Below are positions 57,659 to 64,000 of a DNA stretch of 64,000 bases, piece after piece (position 1 is the stretch's first letter; each line of letters begins with the position of its first letter). A program made the translations under genes and the position numbers. The stretch is from CAZMZW01 sp963802275 (GTDB lineage: Bacteria > Chloroflexota > Anaerolineae > Anaerolineales > Anaerolineaceae), in NCBI GenBank assembly GCA_963802275.1, contig CAWDIB010000004.1, forward strand, positions 372,001-436,000, in the 5' to 3' direction. The notes under the pieces were generated by a model, which worked only from the letters and a program-made list of their open reading frames with translations, made no database searches and was not told where the DNA came from.

Positions 57659-58684
57659 CTAGATCAGGCGTGGCTGGTTTTCCTCTCTGAATTTCCTTCC
57701 CAGATGGTCATAGGCCAGTTTCGTCGCCACCCTGCCCTGGGCTGTGCGGCCAAGGAATCCAAGCTGGAGGAGATAAGGCTCGACCACTTCCATAATCGTA
57801 TCCGGCTCTTCACTGATGGAAGCCGCAATGGTGCTTAACCCGACCGGTCCGCCATCAAATTTATCAATGATGGTAATCAGTACCATGCGGTCAATTTCAT
57901 CCAGACCAAGTTGATCAATACTTAATAAATTCATCGCATCCAGTGCTGCCAACCGAGTGATTTTTCCATCATTTTTCACTTGTGCATAATCCCTTACCCG
58001 ACGAAGCAATCGCAGCGCTACACGCGGAGTACCCCTCGCGCGACGGGCAATTTCATCCACCCCTTCGGCTTCGGTTTGAATACCCAGCAAATCAGCAGCC
58101 CTTTTTACAATCTGGCGCATGGAGTTTTCATCGTAATAATCAAGTCGATAAACGGCTCCGAACCTGGCCCTTAATGGGGAGCTTAGCAAGGCAAGCCGTG
58201 TTGTTGCACCCGCAACCGTGAATTTGGGAATTTTCAAACGAATTGAACGTGCTGAAGGACCTTTGCCTATGATGATATCCAATGCATATTCTTCCATGGC
58301 CGGATACAGGACTTCTTCAACCATTTTTCCCAAGCGATGGATTTCATCGATGAAAAGAATATCGCCAGCACGCATATTGGTTAATATGGCTGCCAGATCA
58401 CCGGGACGTTCAATGGCTGGGCCGGAAGTTACTTTAATATTCACCTTCATTTCATTGGCAATGACATGCACAAAGGTGGTCTTTCCCAAACCAGGAGGAC
58501 CATAAAAAAGGACATGATCAATTGGCTCATTGCGTTTAATAGCTGCCTGGATAAGGATAGCCAGATTCTCCTTCACCTGGTATTGTCCAATTAATTCCAC
58601 CAGTGTGCGGGGACGCAGGTTATTATCCAACTGGTCTTCCGGCCGTTGTTCTGGGCTGATGATTCTCTCTTTTTCCTCACTCAT
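57659..58684 (-). CDS. ruvB: Holliday junction branch migration ATPase RuvB
   Basis: The 341-residue AAA+ motor has Walker A GPPGLGKT at 62-69, Walker B LFIDEIHRL and sensor motif AGATTRLALLSSPLRARFG. The C-terminal winged helix ends with GFLGRTAQGRVAT. A TATAAT lies about seven bases before the transcript would need to start at the ATG, so a leaderless or very short leader is possible. ruvA and ruvC are not in the window. Confidence 0.98.
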   Translation of the reverse strand: MSEEKERIISPEQRPEDQLDNNLRPRTLVELIGQYQVKENLAILIQAAIKRNEPIDHVLFYGPPGLGKTTFVHVIANEMKVNIKVTSGPAIERPGDLAAILTNMRAGDILFIDEIHRLGKMVEEVLYPAMEEYALDIIIGKGPSARSIRLKIPKFTVAGATTRLALLSSPLRARFGAVYRLDYYDENSMRQIVKRAADLLGIQTEAEGVDEIARRARGTPRVALRLLRRVRDYAQVKNDGKITRLAALDAMNLLSIDQLGLDEIDRMVLITIIDKFDGGPVGLSTIAASISEEPDTIMEVVEPYLLQLGFLGRTAQGRVATKLAYDHLGRKFREENQPRLI

Positions 58685-58731
58685 CGGCTTGATTATACCT
58701 TTTCCTTAAGATGTCCCTCTTTTGAGAAAAT

Positions 58732-58740
58732 TGCTATAGA
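58732..58740 (+). promoter_or_regulatory. extended -10 promoter of upp
   Basis: TGCTATAGA is a good extended -10 element about 40 bases before the upp ATG. It supports starting upp at 58781, not at the in-frame position 58646 inside the divergent ruvB start region. Confidence 0.5.
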
Positions 58741-58780
58741 ATTGAGAAAATATTCTTTGAATCTTTTTGGGAGAATCTTC

Positions 58781-59407
58781 ATGGAAAATGTTGTTGTTTC
58801 AAAACACCCGCTTGTTGCGCATAAGCTCACCAAATTGCGCGATAAAAATACCGAACCCAAAAAATTCAGGGAGCTGGTTAGAGAAATCGCTGGATTGCTT
58901 GCCTTCGAAGCTACCGAGGATTTGGTCATTACTCCCAAGAAGGTTGAAACACCATTGGCGATTGCGGACGGGTTTGAGCTGCAGGAAAAAATCGGCTTGA
59001 TCCCCATTCTCCGTTCCGGTCTGGGGATGGTGGAGGGTTTCTGGGAATTGATGCCATCCGCCGAGGTGTGGCACATCGGCCTTTACCGGGATGAAAAAAC
59101 GCTGCAGCCGGTCCAGTATTACAACAAATTACCGGTCGCACCTTCCGTGGCTGTCTGCCTCATCCTGGACCCCATGCTGGCTACAGGCGGTTCCGCCACA
59201 GCCTCGATTGATATCCTGAAGAAATGGGGTGTGAAGCGAATCAAATTTGTAGGCATCATCGGTGCCCCGGAAGGAATCGGTGAGGTGCAAAAATATCACC
59301 CAGACGTGCCCATTCATCTGGCCGCTGTCGACAGCCACCTGAATGAAATCGGATATATCGTTCCCGGTCTGGGGGACGCAGGTGACCGTCAGTTCGGAAC
59401 CGGTTAG
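58781..59407 (+). CDS. upp: uracil phosphoribosyltransferase
   Basis: This salvage enzyme makes UMP from uracil and PRPP. The 208-residue protein has the PRPP-binding motif LILDPMLATGGSA and the uracil-binding C-terminus GYIVPGLGDAGDRQFGT. ILRSGLGM is also typical. GGGAG lies eight bases before ATG 58781. It converges with tpiA; the 24-base gap has only a weak AT-rich hairpin. Confidence 0.97.
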   Translation: MENVVVSKHPLVAHKLTKLRDKNTEPKKFRELVREIAGLLAFEATEDLVITPKKVETPLAIADGFELQEKIGLIPILRSGLGMVEGFWELMPSAEVWHIGLYRDEKTLQPVQYYNKLPVAPSVAVCLILDPMLATGGSATASIDILKKWGVKRIKFVGIIGAPEGIGEVQKYHPDVPIHLAAVDSHLNEIGYIVPGLGDAGDRQFGTG

Positions 59408-59431
59408 ATTAGATAATTTATCTATTACTGG

Positions 59432-60190
59432 TTATTTAATCGCTGCTTTCACAATACCGAGAAAATCCGGTGCCTTAAGACTGGCCCCTCCCACCAAGGC
59501 ACCATCAATATCCGGCATCTGAAAGTACTCTTTGGCGTTTTGACTGTTGACTGAACCGCCATACAGAATCCTGACATTTTGCCCAACATCCTGGCCATAT
59601 GCCGAAATCAGTTGGTTACGGATGATTCCGCCAATCACATTTTGGGCATCTTCTTTGGTTGCCGCCCGGCCAGTGCCGATCGCCCATACGGGTTCATAGG
59701 CAATGATGATCATGCCCAACTGTTCCCTGGAAATATCCTGCAAGCCATTCTTTAATTGTCTTTCCACCACTTGTTGTGTCAAGCCGGATTCATTTTCCTT
59801 GAATGTTTCACCAACACACATAACGGGGATCAGCCCATTGGCAAGTGCGGCTTTAACTTTGCGATTTACGGATTCATCCGTCTCACCAAAATATTGGCGG
59901 CGCTCGGAATGACCGATGATGACGTATTGGCAGAATTCTTTCACCATGTTGGGTGCTACTTCACCAGTGAAAGCGCCTGAATTTTCCCAATGCAGGTTTT
60001 GTGCACCAACACCAATTCCAGTATTATCCAACATCTGGGAAACCACCATCAAAGAGGTAAAGGGCGGGCAGACCACCCGGTCGACTTGTTGAATGGTTTT
60101 CATCTCCGGCAGCAAATCGGCTATTAATAAAGTTGCCTGCTCAGCCGTCTTATTCATTTTCCAATTTCCGATTACGATTGGTTTTCTCAT
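59432..60190 (-). CDS. tpiA: triosephosphate isomerase
   Basis: The enzyme interconverts dihydroxyacetone phosphate and glyceraldehyde-3-phosphate. The N-terminus GNWKMN carries the catalytic Lys, IGHSERRQYFGE the catalytic His, and AYEPVWAIGTG the catalytic Glu. The phosphate loop ILYGGSVN is present. ATG at 60190, with GGAG six bases upstream, gives 252 residues; the in-frame TTG at 60202 lies in the ribosome-binding site. It follows the GT2 gene by 18 bases. Confidence 0.98.
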   Translation of the reverse strand: MRKPIVIGNWKMNKTAEQATLLIADLLPEMKTIQQVDRVVCPPFTSLMVVSQMLDNTGIGVGAQNLHWENSGAFTGEVAPNMVKEFCQYVIIGHSERRQYFGETDESVNRKVKAALANGLIPVMCVGETFKENESGLTQQVVERQLKNGLQDISREQLGMIIIAYEPVWAIGTGRAATKEDAQNVIGGIIRNQLISAYGQDVGQNVRILYGGSVNSQNAKEYFQMPDIDGALVGGASLKAPDFLGIVKAAIK

Positions 60191-60208
60191 CTTTTTCTCC
60201 AATTGGGA

Positions 60209-61705
60209 TTATTTTTCCTGGCTCAAGAATTTTTTCCATTGCTGCTGAAATGCCTGGATGATCGTCGAGGCAGACATAAACAACAATCCAATTGCGCTGG
60301 AAAGAAGCCAGGGAATCATATACCTGCCACTGGTTGACCATAACATATATGCAGAAAATATCAAATAAACTGCAAATAAGAATTCGGAGAGGGTCAGGTT
60401 GCCAAGAAAAACCGCCTTTTTGTCTTTTTCCAAAATAATCGGTTTTTCACCCACCCTGGGCGTGCGCACAAATTCACCGCCTTTTTGAAACAGACCGGAA
60501 ACCACACCCGCAAAGGCATCCAACGAGATGCCAACAGCAACCAATAAAGCTAATGGCAAGTGCAATAATCTTTCCATTAGATTTTCTTTTTGTTCCAATT
60601 GACCGATCGAAAATAAAATGGCTGGTCCAATCCCGCCCAATGCCATCCACCATAATGATTTTATGAAATCACCGCTCAATAGACTAAGCGGCAATATGAG
60701 GGAAAGTGAGATCGGAATGGCAGGAACGGTTACATAACTGAGCAAATGGAGTACTGCCATCACCTTGACCTTGAATGGCAAAGAAGCCTTCAGTACCTTG
60801 AGAATATGCTTTCGAAAATTCTGAGCTGAACCCCTCGCCCAGCGATTCTGTTGAAGCTTGAAAGCTGCCATGTCATCCGGTAATTCTGCTCTTGATAACG
60901 CCTGAGGATGATAAATACCCTTCCAGCCATTCAGTTGAGCGCGGAAAGAAGCATCAATATCTTCCGTTACCGTATCCCATTTCCAACTATCGATAGATAA
61001 CAGGCATTCCTTGCGCCACATACCAGCGGATCCCGAAAAACCCATGAACAATCCGCCTATGCTGCGGGCGTTTTGTTCCACGAACAAATGGCCATCATAG
61101 GTTATCCCACCCATATAGGTAATGAGATTGGTGTCCAGGTTTTTATTGGTCCAACGTGTTTGCACAAACCCAACCCTCTCATCAGAGAAGAAAGGGAGAA
61201 TCTCCTTGATAAAATCCGGGTACGGCTCATAGTCAGCATCAAAGACGAGGATGTAATCACCGCTGGCATTTCCCAGACCAAATGCCAAATTTCCAGCCTT
61301 ATAGCCAATCTGCGATTTACGGTGGTAATACTCAATCCAGAAACCCTTTTTCTGGTACTCTTCGACCAGTTTTCGCAATAACGCTTGTGTGCGATCTGTC
61401 GAATCATCCAGAACCTGGATTTGCAATTTCTTCTTGGGATAATTCAATTGAGTAATATACCTGAGCAGGTCAGCTACAATCTTTCCCTCGTTATAGATGG
61501 GCAATTGCAGGCTGACAACAGGTAAATGTGCCCTTTCCTCGCTCTTTTTTTTCGTCCAAATTTTCTTCCTTTTAAATAAATAAATGCCGCTCAGAGTTAA
61601 ACTGTTTACCCCATATAAGAATAATATGGCTGCACAAACCAGGTAAACCAATTTTAAGAGTAGCAATATATATTGGAAAGTAATCTGGCTCATCATTACA
61701 GGCAT
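60209..61705 (-). CDS. processive GT2 glycosyltransferase, cellulose-synthase/glucomannan-synthase-like
   Basis: An N-terminal helix pair (about 10-45) precedes the cytoplasmic GT2 domain, followed by about five more helices. The catalytic motifs are present in order: LQVLDDSTD-type first Asp region (QVLDDSTDR), FDADYEP (DxD), VTEDID (TED) and QQNRWARG (QxxRW). That is the complete set of processive beta-glycan synthases that also export the polymer. No PilZ domain is seen. The exact start is uncertain (ATG 61705, 61696 or 61693). It lies upstream of tpiA and is divergent from rnpB. Confidence 0.9.
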   Translation of the reverse strand: MPVMMSQITFQYILLLLKLVYLVCAAILFLYGVNSLTLSGIYLFKRKKIWTKKKSEERAHLPVVSLQLPIYNEGKIVADLLRYITQLNYPKKKLQIQVLDDSTDRTQALLRKLVEEYQKKGFWIEYYHRKSQIGYKAGNLAFGLGNASGDYILVFDADYEPYPDFIKEILPFFSDERVGFVQTRWTNKNLDTNLITYMGGITYDGHLFVEQNARSIGGLFMGFSGSAGMWRKECLLSIDSWKWDTVTEDIDASFRAQLNGWKGIYHPQALSRAELPDDMAAFKLQQNRWARGSAQNFRKHILKVLKASLPFKVKVMAVLHLLSYVTVPAIPISLSLILPLSLLSGDFIKSLWWMALGGIGPAILFSIGQLEQKENLMERLLHLPLALLVAVGISLDAFAGVVSGLFQKGGEFVRTPRVGEKPIILEKDKKAVFLGNLTLSEFLFAVYLIFSAYMLWSTSGRYMIPWLLSSAIGLLFMSASTIIQAFQQQWKKFLSQEK

Positions 61706-61741
61706 GAATTCTACCAAAAGAATTGCACCTGAATGCCGACA

Positions 61742-61770
61742 TTGACGTTAACACCGAAAAAAGATATGAT
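61742..61770 (+). promoter_or_regulatory. rnpB promoter
   Basis: TTGACG and TATGAT are 17 bases apart. The predicted start about seven bases after the -10 coincides with the 5' end of the RNase P RNA P1 helix. Confidence 0.85.
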
Positions 61771-61777
61771 GACTTTT

Positions 61778-62172
61778 GCCCGGGTTGTACGGATGGCTGC
61801 TGCCTGATTTTTCAGGTAGAGGAAAGTCCGCACTCCACAGAGCACGATACCGGGGAATACCCGGACCGGGGAAACCTGGTGGACAGGGCCACAGAAACAA
61901 ACCGCCTGGAAACAGGCAAGGGTGCAAAAGTGGTGTAAGAGACCACTGACAGATCCAGTAATGGGTTTGCCCGGCAACCCCTATCGGGAGCAAGGTCAAA
62001 CAGAAACAGGCTTTAAAAGCGGAAGCGGCTCGCTTCATCTTCCCTCGGGGAGGCTGTTTCGGGTAGACCGCATGAGCCATTTGGTAACAAACGGCCAAGA
62101 TAGATGGCCATCGCGGGATGGTGAATCACCATGCCAGACAGAATGCGGCTTACAGGCAACCCGGGTGCTGGT
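61778..62172 (+). ncRNA. rnpB: RNase P RNA, type A
   Basis: The catalytic RNA of RNase P trims tRNA 5' leaders. The universal core is clear: GAGGAAAGTCCGC near the 5' end (61829 on), ACAGAAAC, GGTGTAAGAGACCAC, GCAAGGTCAAACAG, GGGTAGACCGCATGAG and, near the 3' end, ACAGAATGCGGCTTACAG. The P1 helix pairs GCCCGGGTTG at the 5' end with CAACCCGGGT at 62157-62166. The ends are estimated to within a few bases. Open reading frames in this stretch are spurious. Confidence 0.97.
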
Positions 62173-62238
62173 TTATTAATAAATAGTTTTTGAACGAAGC
62201 AATGAATTTTCTAATATTCTTATTTTATTGAGGTATTT

Positions 62239-63264
62239 ATGAATAACAAGCCAGTTGGAACAACAAGTGAACCATCCAAAAATATGGTAGACACCAGCTA
62301 TTTATGGGGAGGAATTATTTTCAGTGCCTTATTTACTTTCATGATTTGGTGGACTGGTCAACGTCTGGCAAATATTCCACACCTTCCGGACATGGGCGCA
62401 TTATGGTATTACTGGAAATTGCCCGAACCGGCATTTTGGAGTCGATTGACCAGTTGGGGTTTTTATGCGCTTCATCAAATATCCATTTGGTATCTGATCT
62501 ACTATGCACAAAAGCATGTCAACCAATACGTGAATGGAATTCATAAGGTCAATTTGGTTGCATTGGGGGTCAATGTTTTCTTCATTATTCTTCACCTTTT
62601 CCAAACGCAGATCTGGTATGACGGTTTGGCACAGGATGTATCCATTCTTAGTTCACAGGGATCTGTAATATTGATGCTTGCATGGATACTCTTAATGGAG
62701 AATAAGCGTCGAGGACTATTTTTTGGAAAGAAATTACCCATCAAAGATCATATTATCCAATGGGCAAGAAAATATCACGGGTTCATTTTTGCCTGGGCGA
62801 CAGTATATACCTTCTGGTACCACCCGACTGAACCGACAAGCGGTCATCTTATTGGCTTTTTCTATATGTTTCTTCTGCTTCTTCAAGGAAGCCTTTTCTT
62901 TACCAAAGTTCATACCAATCGTTTTTGGATGGTCCTGCTTGAGGTTTTTGTTCTTATTCATGGAGCATTGGTTGCCGTAATGCAGGGAAATGGAATTTGG
63001 CCGATGTTTGCCTTTGGATTTGGCGGAATTTTCATCATCACCCAGATGCATGGATTAAATATGAAAAACTTGGTGAAATGGGCTTTCCTGGCTATCTACA
63101 TTATGCTGGTTTTTATTGTCTATAACCAGCGAGGTTGGATCCTTCTCAACGAAATCATCCGAATCCCAATAATTGAATATTTACTGGTGGTCGTATTGGC
63201 ATTGATTATCGGTTCTGGGCTATGGTTAGTAAATAAATTCTTTATTCGTAAAAGAGCAACCTAA
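62239..63264 (+). CDS. polytopic membrane protein of unknown function
   Basis: I do not recognise this 341-residue protein. About nine helices start at residue 22, after a short polar N-terminus. It is rich in Trp, Tyr and His, with histidines close to predicted helix ends (ILHLFQTQIW, KYHGFIF, FWYHPTEPTSGH, ITQMHG), which could bind metal or haem, but no family motif is certain. GAGG precedes the ATG. It stands alone between rnpB and a convergent DUF4203-like gene. Confidence 0.72.
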   Translation: MNNKPVGTTSEPSKNMVDTSYLWGGIIFSALFTFMIWWTGQRLANIPHLPDMGALWYYWKLPEPAFWSRLTSWGFYALHQISIWYLIYYAQKHVNQYVNGIHKVNLVALGVNVFFIILHLFQTQIWYDGLAQDVSILSSQGSVILMLAWILLMENKRRGLFFGKKLPIKDHIIQWARKYHGFIFAWATVYTFWYHPTEPTSGHLIGFFYMFLLLLQGSLFFTKVHTNRFWMVLLEVFVLIHGALVAVMQGNGIWPMFAFGFGGIFIITQMHGLNMKNLVKWAFLAIYIMLVFIVYNQRGWILLNEIIRIPIIEYLLVVVLALIIGSGLWLVNKFFIRKRAT

Positions 63265-63359
63265 CTTTATTGATTCTTGGTTTTATGATGATTCTAAAAT
63301 AAATTCTCAAGCTTTGATTAAAGCAAGGAGAAATTAAGAATAAAATTCCTTTACTTTTC

Positions 63360-63932
63360 TCATTGATTTCTTTTCTTTAAATCACGACTTTGAAATAACA
63401 TTCCTCCCACCAGGAGTGCGAAAAATATCAATAGGTCCACAAGAAAATTGAAATGAGTCAATCCACCCAATCCCGCGCCTGCCATGGTCGCACCAAGAAA
63501 TGCGGAGATGATAATAAGAGCCCATTCCATATAGCGGGAGATCAAAACCGCCCCCAGAACACCTGCACCCAAAAATAAAATCCATTGAATGGATTGTGGA
63601 ATCTTAAAAAGACTGGCCAGAAAGTAACCCAGCAAACCCGCCCCTAAAAATCCGGCCAAAATTATCATGAATTTTTCCACATAGACTGCCAAGACGGCAA
63701 ATCCGATTGCTAACAAAGACGCAATGAAAAAATGGACTGCCGAAATATAATCCTGCAGAAACTGTGAACTGATCAATAAACCGACTGTCAAACCAATTAA
63801 TGCGGCAAATATCCAAAAAAGCTTTCGTCCGAAGAATAAAGTAACCAAGCCGAAGATGAGTGCTATAAGGGAAAGGATTCCTCCCAATATGGACCAAACG
63901 GTCCCAAAAATATTATTCAATGCATCAAACAT
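63360..63932 (-). CDS. DUF4203/TMEM198-like membrane protein
   Basis: The 190-residue protein has about seven short helices with Gly-rich packing (FGRKLFWIFAALIGLTVG, GFLGAGLLGYFLASLF). This resembles DUF4203 (TMEM198-like) proteins, whose function in bacteria is unknown. AAGGAGG lies five bases before the ATG. A TATAAT hexamer sits about 30 bases upstream (minus strand, 63965-63970), without a clear -35. Confidence 0.7.
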   Translation of the reverse strand: MFDALNNIFGTVWSILGGILSLIALIFGLVTLFFGRKLFWIFAALIGLTVGLLISSQFLQDYISAVHFFIASLLAIGFAVLAVYVEKFMIILAGFLGAGLLGYFLASLFKIPQSIQWILFLGAGVLGAVLISRYMEWALIIISAFLGATMAGAGLGGLTHFNFLVDLLIFFALLVGGMLFQSRDLKKRNQ

Positions 63933-64000
63933 TATTCCTCCTTGATGCTCTAAAATTTCAGTTTATTATACAATAATGGATGTGAAAGGGTATTCTGAAT

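Noticed and set aside
58646..58780. N-terminal extension of uracil phosphoribosyltransferase
   Set aside because: The extension overlaps the ruvB start, precedes the probable promoter and exceeds the family length.
60150..60341. A 63-residue minus-strand frame between tpiA and the GT2 gene
   Set aside because: It overlaps the ends of two well-supported genes out of frame.
61711..62179. Several open frames of 70-116 residues over 61711-62179 on both strands
   Set aside because: They lie on the RNase P RNA gene and show no protein features.

Overview
The window looks like the chromosome of a member of the Chloroflexota, most likely the Anaerolineae. Three things point there: two membrane proteins of the Chlor_Arch_YYY (DUF2298) type, a mevalonate kinase beside an isopentenyl phosphate kinase (the alternative mevalonate route known from Chloroflexota), and a TopA that starts with an extra zinc ribbon. 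No taxonomic search was possible. Base composition is moderately AT-rich and even throughout. I see no insertion sequence, prophage or CRISPR array. Almost all of the window is chromosomal housekeeping sequence.

Left part (1-26.7 kb), all on the minus strand. Read in the direction of transcription: tlyA, lepA, a flippase-like protein, an SDR epimerase, a GT4 glycosyltransferase, a methyltransferase, a GT39-like protein, a 1755-residue GT39/DUF2298 fusion, a second DUF2298 protein, another GT-C protein, cmk, a C69 dipeptidase, an orphan sensor kinase and rpoC. Many neighbours overlap by 4 nt, so most of this is probably one long transcription unit. It places a cell-surface polysaccharide or glycolipid pathway between translation genes and rpoC.

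Middle part (26.7-45 kb). On the plus strand are a UbiA-type phosphoribosyltransferase, mevalonate kinase, isopentenyl phosphate kinase and greA. The minus-strand run ffh-rpsP-khpA-rimM-dprA-manC-topA combines protein targeting, ribosome assembly, DNA processing and GDP-mannose supply. Next come degV, a DUF1015 protein, an M23 lipoprotein and queG on the plus strand, then envelope proteins on the minus strand (beta-propeller lipoprotein, LysM protein, FtsB-like protein) and tRNA-Leu(CAG).

Right part (45-64 kb). This holds an unknown membrane protein, an LCP transferase, a tyrosine recombinase relative that lacks its catalytic residues, tilS, mutL, an S1-domain protein with a consensus promoter, pyrG, plsC, a peroxiredoxin-like gene with an in-frame TGA, a family 5 uracil-DNA glycosylase, queA, ruvB, upp, tpiA, a processive GT2 glycosyltransferase, RNase P RNA (rnpB) and two membrane proteins.

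The main discovery is the peroxiredoxin-like gene at 55400-55870. Its reading frame is interrupted once, by TGA, exactly where a U-x-x-C redox motif is expected, and a SECIS-like hairpin with a GGU loop follows at the right distance. It is very probably a selenoprotein that ordinary gene callers would truncate. Separately, rpoC (twice), manC and tilS carry single-base changes in homopolymer runs. These look like sequencing errors, not real gene loss.
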